Assembly (NCBI RefSeq): GCF_012027325.1
Contig: NZ_SNUG01000003.1
Location: 372,001-436,000, forward strand
Origin: Thermococcus sp. M39
GTDB lineage: Archaea > Methanobacteriota_B > Thermococci > Thermococcales > Thermococcaceae
DNA length: 64,000 bases
Reading direction: 5' to 3'
The position numbers and the translations under genes were made by a program. Positions 54,601 to 63,215 of the stretch are shown here, one piece after another. The notes under the pieces were generated by a model. It was not told the origin of the DNA, searched no databases, and saw nothing but the letters and a program-made list of their open reading frames with translations. Numbering within the stretch: position 1 is the stretch's first letter; every line of letters starts with the position of its first letter.

Positions 54601-56586
54601 ATGCCTATTCTCATACTTGGGGTTGATATAATCAGCGAGAACCCAAAGAGGTTTGCTGTGGTTAGTTGGTTCAATGGAAAGCTTGAGAAAAAAGGTGAGT
54701 TCACATTCTATAGGTTAGTCCGTTTTATCCGAGCAAAGAGGCCGGATATAATTGCAATGGACAACATCCATGAGCTTGGTGATGATCTGAAGAAGTTTCT
54801 AAGAGCTTTACCTCAGGGGACTAAGCTTGTTCAGGTTACTGGAAGACCAGGGGAGCAGAAGTCTCTTTGGAGCCTAGCAAAGGAGAACGGAATCAGAGTT
54901 GGTGATAAGTTCGACCCATATGAGGAAGCTAAGGTATGTGCTCTATTGGCCTCTAAAGGAGTTGGCTATGAGGTTTTAGCCTTTGAAGATGAGGTTATAA
55001 TAAAGGTCTCTAGAGGTAGAAGTCAGGGAAAAGGTGGCTGGAGCCAAGATAGGTATAGGAGAAGAATTCACAATTTGATTCAAAATAAAGTCAGAGAAAT
55101 TGAGGAAACACTAAGGAGAGCAGACATTCCTTTTGATTTGGAAGTTGAAGAGAAGGATTATGGTTTAGCCAGGGGAGAGTTTAAGGTCTATGCTTCAAGA
55201 GAGGAATTGGCAGGACTTATAAAACCTATGCACGGTGGAGATGTTGAAATTAAGATAAAACCCGTGGAAAGAAAGAGCTTGGAGTTTGTGCCGTTAAAGA
55301 GTGAAAAAGCCATTCAAGTGAGGAAAAGCGTTATAATTGGTCTTGACCCGGGAATAACCGTTGGAATAGCCGCTTTAGACTTGGATGGGAATATTGTGGC
55401 AATTTACAGCGAAAGGAACATGGCAGTGAGCGATATTGTTAGGTTTATATCCGATGTGGGACATCCAATAATCGTTGCAACTGATGTTAATCCAGCTCCA
55501 GGTTTGGTTGAGAAGATTGCCCGTTCATTTAAGGCTATTCTCTATGTTCCAAGGGAAAGCCTGCGTGTAGAGGAAAAGAATGAGCTTTTGAGAAGCTTAG
55601 GCATTAGCGTTGATGATGATCACCAAAGAGACGCTTTGGCAGCTGCTTATAAAGCATACCTCCGCTTAAAGCCAAAGCTTGAGCATGTTGATGCAAAGCT
55701 CAGAGAACTCGGCTTAATGAAGAAGAGTAATGAGATCAAAGCTCTGGTTATTCAGGGATACAACCTCGGAGAGGCTATAATGAAAGTTAAGCTGAGAGAG
55801 AAGCCGAAAGAAGAAGTCAAAGTCCTCCCGGAGGAAGAAAGCGTTGATGTAACGCCTTACATTGAGAAAATCAAGGAACTCGAGAAGACTATTGAAATGC
55901 TTGAGAGAGAAAACCAAGAGCTTAGGGCGATAATTGAAGAGCAAAAGAAAAGAATTGAAAAGCTTGAGGATAAGCTGGCATATTACGATGAAGCGATTAG
56001 AGCTAAAGTTATTAGAAGCAAGGAGATTGAGATTAGGGACAAAAGAATTGCATACCTCGAGAAAGAACTTAGAGAGGCAAAAGCAATAATTAAAAAGCTC
56101 AGCAGGGACTTAGTTTTGGCAAAAAGAATGCACCTCCTTGAGCTTAAAGGAACAGCAGTTCCTCTTAAGGTCCTTGAGAGCTTAACATGGAAGGAGATAG
56201 AGAAGCTTGAGCGCTCTGCAAGGATTAAAAAAGATGATGTAATTTATGTTGTTAATCCTTCGGGGGCTGGGAAGAGCATAGCTGAGTATTTGGTCGAGAA
56301 GGGGATTAAAGCGTTGATAAGTGCAAAAACTCTGCCGAATAACGTCTATGAAGTGCTTAGAGAGAATAAGATTCCGGTATTCTACGAGGATGAAATTGAA
56401 GTCAAGCGGGTTGATGAGTTTGCAATAGTTGATAGAGAAGAGCTTGAAAGAGCAATAGAGCAGAGGCTAAAGGAGTGGGAAGAGGAGGATAAGGAGAGGG
56501 GAATTCAAGAATTTTTAAGGCTGGTTGAGGAATATAGAATTGAGAGGATTAAGGAGCTTAAAAAGAAGGCTGAGGAGGAAAGCTAA
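54601..56586 (+). CDS. DUF460 protein with RNase H-like core and coiled coil
   Basis: A 661-residue protein. The central part has VIIGLDPGITVGIAALDLDG and, 100 residues later, DDHQRDALAAAYKAY, the Asp pattern of the RuvC/YqgF RNase H-like fold. An N-terminal repeat of the same fold seems to be present (LILGVDIISENPKRFAVV). A coiled coil of about 120 residues follows (KELEKTIEMLERENQELR), and then a small alpha/beta domain. Nuclease action on RNA or DNA junctions is possible but unproven. GTGAG upstream fits ATG 54601. Confidence 0.88.
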   Translation: MPILILGVDIISENPKRFAVVSWFNGKLEKKGEFTFYRLVRFIRAKRPDIIAMDNIHELGDDLKKFLRALPQGTKLVQVTGRPGEQKSLWSLAKENGIRVGDKFDPYEEAKVCALLASKGVGYEVLAFEDEVIIKVSRGRSQGKGGWSQDRYRRRIHNLIQNKVREIEETLRRADIPFDLEVEEKDYGLARGEFKVYASREELAGLIKPMHGGDVEIKIKPVERKSLEFVPLKSEKAIQVRKSVIIGLDPGITVGIAALDLDGNIVAIYSERNMAVSDIVRFISDVGHPIIVATDVNPAPGLVEKIARSFKAILYVPRESLRVEEKNELLRSLGISVDDDHQRDALAAAYKAYLRLKPKLEHVDAKLRELGLMKKSNEIKALVIQGYNLGEAIMKVKLREKPKEEVKVLPEEESVDVTPYIEKIKELEKTIEMLERENQELRAIIEEQKKRIEKLEDKLAYYDEAIRAKVIRSKEIEIRDKRIAYLEKELREAKAIIKKLSRDLVLAKRMHLLELKGTAVPLKVLESLTWKEIEKLERSARIKKDDVIYVVNPSGAGKSIAEYLVEKGIKALISAKTLPNNVYEVLRENKIPVFYEDEIEVKRVDEFAIVDREELERAIEQRLKEWEEEDKERGIQEFLRLVEEYRIERIKELKKKAEEES

Positions 56587-56873
56587 ATCTGATTCAGCAG
56601 ATCCTTCAGCATTCTCAGGTATTTTCCAGTTTCTTCCGCCCCTCTATTTGTTATCTCAATAGCAGTTCTTGGCCTGTCTGCGAAGACTTTTGTCAGCTTT
56701 ACATAGCCAGCTTTTTCCAATGTCTTTAGATGGGAATCCAAGTTGCCTGGAGTTACATCTAAAACTTTTTGTAGTTCCTTAAACAGAACCTTTCCTCTTG
56801 GCAAGAGATAAAGCATGATACCTAACCTAATGGGATTTCCAAGCACATGGTTTTTCACGAGTTCCCTTAGCAT
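56583..56873 (-). CDS. Winged-helix transcriptional regulator, 96 residues
   Basis: A small one-domain regulator: NPIRLGIMLYLLPRGKVLFKEL, the recognition helix around TPGNLDSHLKTLEKAGYV, and a wing with FADRPRTAIEITNRG. This is the MarR/PadR-like group with the GNLDSHL motif. It is encoded four bases after a membrane protein gene, whose expression it may control. GGTGAGCTT precedes the ATG. The end overlaps the DUF460 stop by four bases. Confidence 0.85.
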   Translation of the reverse strand: MLRELVKNHVLGNPIRLGIMLYLLPRGKVLFKELQKVLDVTPGNLDSHLKTLEKAGYVKLTKVFADRPRTAIEITNRGAEETGKYLRMLKDLLNQI

Positions 56874-56877
56874 AAGC

Positions 56878-57489
56878 TCACCCTAGGGTCTTAAATGCCG
56901 AGTAGAGATACCAGAGCACTGTTACCGAGAATCCAAGGGCGACAACAAAGCCTGCCCAAGTCATTGCACCACTCTTCATGTTCCATGCTATAGCAATTCC
57001 AAGGAACGGGACTAAGAAAGCAGGGATCATTTCCTTCTCGGCTTCCCCATACTTGAAGAATACTAACCACTGCCCAAAGACGGAGAGTCCTATGAAAGTT
57101 AAAAAGCCTACAGCTAGTCTCGCTCCTTCGTTTACTGCTATTGATGTCCTTGGTATTATAATCCATCCAACTGTTGAGCCGACTATCCAGGAGGCAAGTA
57201 TGAGAATTCCAGGAAGTGTACCTATACTTGCTTTTCTTCCGGTTGCTGCTACAAGCTCTGCAAACTTTCTCCATATCTTCCCGGTGAACCAGATGGCAAC
57301 CCCAATTGCTCCGCCCCAATAGATTCCGTCGGCCCAACCAGGCATTTCAACGATGTTAATGAGAATATAATAGAGTAGCATTACGACAAGCCAGAATGCA
57401 AAGTTCATTGCGGCGTACATCTTACTAGCGGCTATCAGCTTTTTCTCAACCCTCTCAAGCACATTCTTAAGCTCCCTAACTTCTTCCAT
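56878..57489 (-). CDS. Multispanning membrane protein, unknown
   Basis: A 203-residue protein. The first 25 residues are a charged helix (EEVRELKNVLERVEKKL), then about five to six membrane segments. I know no family name for it; small membrane proteins paired with a one-domain winged-helix regulator are frequent in archaea. ATG 57489 has GGTGAGAGCC in front. Confidence 0.75.
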   Translation of the reverse strand: MEEVRELKNVLERVEKKLIAASKMYAAMNFAFWLVVMLLYYILINIVEMPGWADGIYWGGAIGVAIWFTGKIWRKFAELVAATGRKASIGTLPGILILASWIVGSTVGWIIIPRTSIAVNEGARLAVGFLTFIGLSVFGQWLVFFKYGEAEKEMIPAFLVPFLGIAIAWNMKSGAMTWAGFVVALGFSVTVLWYLYSAFKTLG

Positions 57490-57587
57490 GGCTCTCACCG
57501 ATACTAAATATGATTTTGAAGTATTTAACCCAATAAGAGTTTCTGAAATTCAGAGAAAACCTTAAGCTCTCAAGAGTCCAACTCAGA

Positions 57588-58607
57588 ATGATGAAGATTG
57601 AAGAACTTTATCAAAAAGAAGGCAACAAAATTAGATGCCTTGTTTGTGAGAGGCAGTGTTTGATTGCTGAAGGAAAGGGAGGAGTGTGCAAGAACTATGC
57701 TAACTTAGATGGCAAATTGATCCACGTCGGTTACGGAAAGCTGAGTGCAGTTGAAAGCAGGCCAATTGAGATAAAGCCATTCTTTCATTACTACCCGAAC
57801 AGCACGGCTTTGACTTTTTCTGGATTTGGCTGCAACTTCTACTGTCCTTGGTGTCAGAACTATCACCTGAGCTTTTCTGGACCTCCTCAGGAATTGGGGG
57901 CAATTTCTCCACAAGAACTTGTGGATTTAGCCTTGAGGGCTGGTGATGAAGGCTTGTGCGCAAGCTTTAACGAACCTGCAACGCTTTACTCATATCTCCT
58001 AGATGTCTTTGAACTCGGAAAGGAGAGAGGACTCTATGGTTGCCTTGTCACAAATGGCTATTTCACAATTAAAGCTTTGAAAAGGCTGATCGAAAGCGGT
58101 GTTTCTGGCTTCAGCATTGACATCAAGGGCTGCCCGGAGATGAAAGTTCTTACAACGATTGACCACAAGAAAGTGTTCAGAAATGCAAAGAAAGCCTTGG
58201 ATTTGAATGCCCACGTTGAGATGGTTTATCTCGTTGTTACGAATGCCAACGATTTTAAAGAATGCTATAGCTGGATCTTTAAGATGCACTCCGAAATGCT
58301 TGGCGAAAATGTCCCCCTCCACATAAACCGCTATTATCCGATGAACTACTGGAGGGAAAAGCCAACTTCTGTTAGAACGCTTTTAGCCCTCAAAGAAATT
58401 GCTCAGAAAGAGTACAATATCAACTACGTTTATGTTGGTAACATTGGTTCGATAGATCATGAAACAACATACTGTCCAAAATGTGGTAAAAAGCTCATCA
58501 TTCGCTTTGGTTATAGGGTTGTTGAATGGAATCTGACAAAAGATAACAGATGTCCGAAATGTGGGGAGAAAATTCCGATTTATGGAAAGCTTAACATAAG
58601 GTTTTGA
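57588..58607 (+). CDS. Radical SAM protein, AmmeMemoRadiSam/PflA-like
   Basis: A 339-residue protein. An N-terminal Cys pair group CLVCERQCLIAEGKGGVC is followed by the radical SAM cluster CNFYCPWCQN (CxxxCxxC). Its C-terminal zinc ribbon has CPKCGKK and CPKCGEK. The family resembles pyruvate-formate-lyase-activating enzymes and the AmmeMemoRadiSam type. Substrate unknown. A CCTTAAGC element about 27 bases upstream and no ribosome site suggest a leaderless start at 57588 or 57591. Confidence 0.9.
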   Translation: MMKIEELYQKEGNKIRCLVCERQCLIAEGKGGVCKNYANLDGKLIHVGYGKLSAVESRPIEIKPFFHYYPNSTALTFSGFGCNFYCPWCQNYHLSFSGPPQELGAISPQELVDLALRAGDEGLCASFNEPATLYSYLLDVFELGKERGLYGCLVTNGYFTIKALKRLIESGVSGFSIDIKGCPEMKVLTTIDHKKVFRNAKKALDLNAHVEMVYLVVTNANDFKECYSWIFKMHSEMLGENVPLHINRYYPMNYWREKPTSVRTLLALKEIAQKEYNINYVYVGNIGSIDHETTYCPKCGKKLIIRFGYRVVEWNLTKDNRCPKCGEKIPIYGKLNIRF

Positions 58608-58609
58608 AT

Positions 58610-58667
58610 GCCTCGGCCAGCCATCCTCTCATCACAGCTCAGCTAACAGCTCTCTCCTCATCGGCTT
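58610..58667 (-). ncRNA. Probable C/D box guide sRNA
   Basis: The G+C-rich gap between two convergent genes reads, on the minus strand: C box CGATGA (58658-58663), 15 bases, D' box CTGA (58639-58642), 4 bases, C' box TGATGA (58629-58634, preceded by G), 12 bases, D box CCGA (58613-58616). The order and spacings match archaeal 2'-O-methylation guides, with one mismatch each in C and D. Guides would be the bases before D' and D. I cannot name the targets. Confidence 0.5.
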
Positions 58668-59633
58668 TCACTTTACCCTAAACGTCAGCCCTAGCTCTTT
58701 AGCTTTCTTCTGCACCTGCAGTTTGAACTGACATGCCTTGCATATCTCTCCAGTCGTCGGCTGTCCGCAAATCTTACAGCGGTTCAGCTTTCTCTTCGCA
58801 TAGTGCTTTGCTAAAATCGGGAAGAGCTTGTCGTAGCTCCTCAAAATTTGGTATTTTGTTCCTGGATGCTTCTCTTCCATCTCGTTCAGCCAATCCCTTA
58901 TTTCAGCTCTAAATGCCTCGACAACATAGGGACATTCACTTAAATCAACCTCAATGTTGTTGAGAACAGCGTAGAGAACAATCTCCTTTTCTGGCACCTC
59001 TCTTAAAGGCTTAATTCTTGGGACTAAGTCCTCGTGAATGACCTCATAATACGGCCCTGTCCTTCCCAATCTCGCAATGTCTCCGCGCATTATGTTCATC
59101 AAAAACACTTGTGCTTCATCATCTAAATTTAAGCCAATAGCTAATTTATCTGCCCCAACATCTTGAGCGGCATAATTTAACAGCCATCTCCTCCATACGC
59201 CGCAGTAGGAACAAGCCCCAACCCTCTCGCCTTTCTCGAAGCTCCCCATGATTTGGACTGTCTCATCAAGGGTGAAGCCGATATATTCCTTGAAGGAATA
59301 GACGTGGTGCTCTATTCCCAAAAGCTCTGCATTCTTCTTCGCTATCTCAACACTTGCTGGACGATAGCCAGCTATTCCTTCATCTATTGTTATGGCAACA
59401 ATTTCAAAAGGAAACTTCTTCCTAAGTTTGGCTAAAAGATGCAAGAGAACAACACTGTCCTTTCCACCACTTACCCCAACAGCTATCCTCTCACCGCGCT
59501 TAATCATTTTATACTTTCTCACAGTCTGCTTTACTTTTTTCTCAACCATTTCGTTGAAGTGTTTGTGGCAGTAATATTTGCCTTCATAACGAGCGTGATA
59601 AACAGCTTCTCTCCCACATTTTGAACACTTCAT
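58668..59633 (-). CDS. ttuA: tRNA-5-methyluridine(54) 2-sulfurtransferase TtuA
   Basis: A 321-residue PP-loop enzyme of the TtuA/Ncs6 group. An N-terminal zinc finger (CSKCGREAVYHARYEGKYYC) is followed by GVSGGKDSVVLLHLLAKL for ATP. GACSYCGVWRR with its two Cys forms, with a third, the iron-sulfur or catalytic site. The C-terminal zinc finger is CKICGQPTTGEICKAC. It adds sulfur to m5U54 of tRNAs, which raises tRNA melting temperature in thermophiles. GGTGAGGTC precedes the ATG. Confidence 0.93.
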   Translation of the reverse strand: MKCSKCGREAVYHARYEGKYYCHKHFNEMVEKKVKQTVRKYKMIKRGERIAVGVSGGKDSVVLLHLLAKLRKKFPFEIVAITIDEGIAGYRPASVEIAKKNAELLGIEHHVYSFKEYIGFTLDETVQIMGSFEKGERVGACSYCGVWRRWLLNYAAQDVGADKLAIGLNLDDEAQVFLMNIMRGDIARLGRTGPYYEVIHEDLVPRIKPLREVPEKEIVLYAVLNNIEVDLSECPYVVEAFRAEIRDWLNEMEEKHPGTKYQILRSYDKLFPILAKHYAKRKLNRCKICGQPTTGEICKACQFKLQVQKKAKELGLTFRVK

Positions 59634-59763
59634 GACCTCACCTAACTTTCAGAAGAAGCTTGATTTTAAAAGGGTTTAGGTTGAGCAGCAGAGAATTACT
59701 CCAATCATAAACGTCCATTATCGAAAACTTTTTTATGAATGAAGATTCCTTTATACACGGGGG

Positions 59764-60504
59764 ATGCCTGTGGAACTCCTTAAGACGGGGATTAGGAAAT
59801 TAGATGAGGCTATTGGCGGAGGCTTAATTGAAGATAGTATCTTATTGATAATCTATGACACCTATTCCATAGGGTGGTCTCTGGGTGTTAAGATTCTGCA
59901 GAATAGAATAGAACAAGGAGACTTCGGTGTTATAATAAACTCTGTCCTTCCCCTATCGTCCCTCTCGATGGAATTTAAAATTGCAAGTTTTGGAATAGAA
60001 AAATCAGCCAGGGAGGGCAATTTAGGCATAATTGATATATTTGCCTCCTTTACTGGGATAAAGTACATTGAGCCCTTTATATATTACACCAACATGGATA
60101 CTTCAACTTTTCTGCCCAAGTTCACAACGATGTACAGAAAGATGCTCAATGATATGATTAAAGATAGAAGGCCTATTGGGCTTACTGTCACCATGGACGG
60201 TCTTGCATTCTTGTTAGGAGAAGAGCAGTACATTAAGATACTCCAGAAGAATTTAGCTATAAAAGAAACCGCTAGGCTTACTGAGAAAAGGAAAAGACCG
60301 CTGAACATATTTCTGCTTAACAGAGACAGAGTCTCAAAGAGATTTATCTCTTGGCTTGCTCTGTATAGCCAGTATATTGTCGAGTTCTACTCCTTGGAAG
60401 AAGGAAATGAAGAGAAAATGATTGTGAGGAAATCCCCTCTTCCAGAATTTGAGCCCAAAACTTATCGCTTCAAATTGAAAAAAGGTCAAGTGGAAATCTT
60501 TTAG
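59764..60504 (+). CDS. KaiC/RecA-like protein without a P-loop
   Basis: A 246-residue protein that keeps the KaiC-like start TGIRKLDEAIGGGLIEDSIL but has YDTYSIGWSLGVK where Walker A (GxxGxGKT) should be. Walker B is also not clear; the place is taken by PIGLTVTMDGLAFLL. It should therefore not hydrolyse ATP and may be a regulatory pseudo-ATPase, such as partners of archaellum or signalling KaiC homologues. A GGGGG stretch precedes ATG 59764. Confidence 0.75.
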   Translation: MPVELLKTGIRKLDEAIGGGLIEDSILLIIYDTYSIGWSLGVKILQNRIEQGDFGVIINSVLPLSSLSMEFKIASFGIEKSAREGNLGIIDIFASFTGIKYIEPFIYYTNMDTSTFLPKFTTMYRKMLNDMIKDRRPIGLTVTMDGLAFLLGEEQYIKILQKNLAIKETARLTEKRKRPLNIFLLNRDRVSKRFISWLALYSQYIVEFYSLEEGNEEKMIVRKSPLPEFEPKTYRFKLKKGQVEIF

Positions 60505-60529
60505 TCTAGTCTTTGACAGTCTTGTCCTT

Positions 60530-61060
60530 TTATCTGCTTTTCTTATCCATATTTTTAAAGCTTAATGCCAACTTCACTGCTTCCTTTGGATTTTCTACAA
60601 AGTACACCTTTACAATCTTCTTGTGGTCAAAGTAGCCGTCTTTGGCCAATAATTCGAGCCTATCGCTTGCATATCCAGTGTCTGTAAGAATTATCAGAGG
60701 TTTTCCATAGTCATAGGCCATCAATGCTTCAACCATAGTTCCGATTCCACCACCTAAAACAACTAAAACATCAGCTGAGTTTATCATTACAGCACTCCTC
60801 TCTGCAAAGTCCATTCCGGTTTTTATCCTTATCGTGTTGAATTCATTACCTTCTTGTCTCTCTGGAAGTATTCCAACTACAATCCCTCCGGCTTTTCTGA
60901 ATTCTTCGCTGACAATCTTCATGATTCCGCTTCTGCCTCCAGTCAAAAGGATAACTTCATCTTTATACTTCCCAAGCTCCCTTGCAAACTCTCTTGCCTT
61001 TCTCTCTGCTTTTTCCAGCGGTTTTTCATCACTTGAACCTGCTATTGCTATTTGAATCAT
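60530..61060 (-). CDS. LOG/TIGR00725-like Rossmann protein
   Basis: A 176-residue protein of the LOG-like group. IAIAGSSDEKP begins the fold and LLTGGRSGIM is the first nucleotide-binding turn. LVVLGGGIGTMVEAL corresponds to the usual PGGxGTxxE motif, with the Pro replaced by Leu. LOG enzymes cleave riboside-monophosphates; in archaea the role is not known. GGGTGATCCT precedes the ATG, five bases after the M50 gene's end. Confidence 0.85.
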   Translation of the reverse strand: MIQIAIAGSSDEKPLEKAERKAREFARELGKYKDEVILLTGGRSGIMKIVSEEFRKAGGIVVGILPERQEGNEFNTIRIKTGMDFAERSAVMINSADVLVVLGGGIGTMVEALMAYDYGKPLIILTDTGYASDRLELLAKDGYFDHKKIVKVYFVENPKEAVKLALSFKNMDKKSR

Positions 61061-61064
61061 AGGA

Positions 61065-62195
61065 TCACCCTATCAGATTCCTTATAGCTGGAATTAGATT
61101 TATTGCAAGCAGCAAAACTCCAATGCCAATGAAAGCAAAGCTTATTGGCTTTGCAATTTTTTCTGGGAGGAACTCCTTAAGGGTTTCATCAAGCATTCTG
61201 CCACCATCTAGTGGTATCAGTGGGAAGAGGTTCATCAGACCGATTCCGAGGTTTAGGATATATATCCAGTTGAGAGCAAAGTATATTGGTAATACTACAT
61301 TTTCATGCCCTATAGTAGATGCTACATATTGTGAGGGATAAACTCCAAGGTATCCTTTTCCGGGATTATTGGGATGTTCTCCGAGAGGAACCTTTACAGA
61401 AAGCTTTTCCCCATTCCTAATGACTTCCAAAGTAACAACTTGTCCAGCTTTTGTCTTGTTCATGAAGTTAAGAAAATCCTCAATTGTTTTTATTTGAACC
61501 CCATCAATGCCAACTATGATATCTCCTTCTTTTAAGTAATGAATGGCTGGTCCATTTGGGTCAAAACTTACAATCTCAACTCCAGCATATTGTATAAGCG
61601 GGGCAAATACTGAAAGGATCAACACTGCAGCGAGTAAAGCGGTAACAATGTTAGCCATTGAACCAGCAGCATAGACTCTGAGCCTTTTAATGAGCGGAGC
61701 TTTTCTTAACTCATCTTCGTCTGGTTCAACAAAAGCTCCAGGAATTACAAAGAACAATATCAAACCCACTGATTTTAAAGGAAGACCTTCAGCTCTCGCA
61801 ACAACTCCATGGCTCAACTCATGAACAACCATCACAACAATTAAACCAATCAAACCGTACCACAGAGGTATTGTAACACCGGGAATTACGAGCTGAACTC
61901 CAGCAACTTGAGCTTTGGCCCTTATTGCAATAAGGGCAGATCTTATCAACATGTAGAAGACAAACACCATTCCTCCAAATCCTACAATAATCCCAATTGT
62001 CCCATAAACTTTCCAGAAACGCGTATACTTCTGAGCAAATTTATCTATAAATCCAAGAAGCTTCTTTGTACGCCACATTATTATGAACAAATCAACAACT
62101 AATCCTTCCTCTTCCTCCTCTTTTTTTCTCCCAAAGAGAACGTAGAGAATTCCCCAGAATGCAAGGAGGATAATCAGGACTGTCCAAAGGTTCAT
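61065..62195 (-). CDS. Site-2-type membrane metalloprotease (M50) with PDZ domain
   Basis: A 376-residue intramembrane protease. The zinc motif HELSH lies in VMVVHELSHGVVARAEGL, and the third ligand is in MNLFPLIPLDGGRMLDE. A PDZ domain between them has LKEGDIIVGIDGVQIKTIEDF. Four to six membrane segments are present, with an acidic EEEEEG stretch after the first. It cuts membrane-bound regulators within the bilayer. ATG 62195 has GAGGTGTTAAAG upstream. Confidence 0.94.
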   Translation of the reverse strand: MNLWTVLIILLAFWGILYVLFGRKKEEEEEGLVVDLFIIMWRTKKLLGFIDKFAQKYTRFWKVYGTIGIIVGFGGMVFVFYMLIRSALIAIRAKAQVAGVQLVIPGVTIPLWYGLIGLIVVMVVHELSHGVVARAEGLPLKSVGLILFFVIPGAFVEPDEDELRKAPLIKRLRVYAAGSMANIVTALLAAVLILSVFAPLIQYAGVEIVSFDPNGPAIHYLKEGDIIVGIDGVQIKTIEDFLNFMNKTKAGQVVTLEVIRNGEKLSVKVPLGEHPNNPGKGYLGVYPSQYVASTIGHENVVLPIYFALNWIYILNLGIGLMNLFPLIPLDGGRMLDETLKEFLPEKIAKPISFAFIGIGVLLLAINLIPAIRNLIG

Positions 62196-62250
62196 CTTTA
62201 ACACCTCTTTAACCACACTCTTTTGTTCTATTTATAAAGTTTAGGAGAGC

Positions 62251-63192
62251 TTAACCCCTGATAATTTTCCCCTCTTTTGCACTTTTTAATGCCATTATTG
62301 CGACTTTTAATGCATGTAAACCATCGCTCCCAGAAACAATTGGCTGTATGCCCTTTTCAACGCACTCAACAAAATGCTCTATCTCATTTCTCAAAGGCTC
62401 TCTTTTCTGGATTTTCGCTTTTCTAATCCACTCATGATTATAGAGGATCAGCTCTTGGTTAATATAATCAAGCTCTGCAATTCCTTCTGTTCCTACAACA
62501 CTGAGTTTTCTAACTTTATGGGGAGTCAGCCAGTTTGTCTCAACAACTCCAGTTGCTGATTCAAAAGTCAGTACTATTACAGCATAATCTTCCAACTCGA
62601 GAGGATTTTTAGCGCTTCCAGCTTTTGCATAAACTTCCTTAACCTGTTCTCCCAGCAAAAAGCTCATGACATCAATATCATGAACTGCTAAGTCTACTAT
62701 TACGCCAACATCTTTAATCTGAGGAGGAAAAGGTCCAACTCGTTTTGCAGTTAAAGTAACGATCTCCCCAAGGGAATTACTCTCAATAATTTCCTTCAGC
62801 TTAAGCACTGCGGGATTAAATCTCTCAATGTGCCCAACCATTAAAGTTATATCCTTTTTTTCTGCTGCTCTAATAATTTCCTCAGCACTCTCAATGCTCT
62901 CCGCTATAGGCTTTTCAACCAAAACATTAACTCCATTCTCAATAAAGTCCAAGGCAACTTGCTTGTGGAGAGAAGTTGGCACAACAATACTTACGGCATC
63001 AACTTTACTCATCAACTCTCTATAATCTTGAAACGCTTCGACCTTGTACTGCTTTGCGATTTCTCTTGCCCTCTCAAAGTTTGTATCAGCAACTCCTATG
63101 AACTCAACTCTCCCGTCTTTTGCTAATTCACTGTAAACTCTCGCATGGTGCCTCCCCATGTTTCCGACGCCAACAACGCCAACCCTAAGCAT
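62251..63192 (-). CDS. Gfo/Idh/MocA-family sugar dehydrogenase
   Basis: A 313-residue NAD-dependent oxidoreductase. VGVVGVGNMGRHHARVYSEL is the Rossmann start, VEKPIAESIESAEEI holds the catalytic Lys (EKP), and DLAVHDIDVM the conserved Asp-His. Together with the aminotransferase gene before it, it fits synthesis of a 3-amino or diacetamido sugar (WlbA/WbpB type 3-dehydrogenase) for surface glycans. ATG 63192 has GGTGGTTGGG upstream, 23 bases after the aminotransferase stop. Confidence 0.9.
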   Translation of the reverse strand: MLRVGVVGVGNMGRHHARVYSELAKDGRVEFIGVADTNFERAREIAKQYKVEAFQDYRELMSKVDAVSIVVPTSLHKQVALDFIENGVNVLVEKPIAESIESAEEIIRAAEKKDITLMVGHIERFNPAVLKLKEIIESNSLGEIVTLTAKRVGPFPPQIKDVGVIVDLAVHDIDVMSFLLGEQVKEVYAKAGSAKNPLELEDYAVIVLTFESATGVVETNWLTPHKVRKLSVVGTEGIAELDYINQELILYNHEWIRKAKIQKREPLRNEIEHFVECVEKGIQPIVSGSDGLHALKVAIMALKSAKEGKIIRG

Positions 63193-63215
63193 CCCAACCA
63201 CCTTAAAAGGTGAGA

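Noticed and set aside
56250-56290. NPSGAGKS in the DUF460 protein as an ATP-binding loop
   Set aside because: The first Gly of GxxxxGK(S/T) is missing and no Walker B follows; the RNase H-like core explains the protein better.
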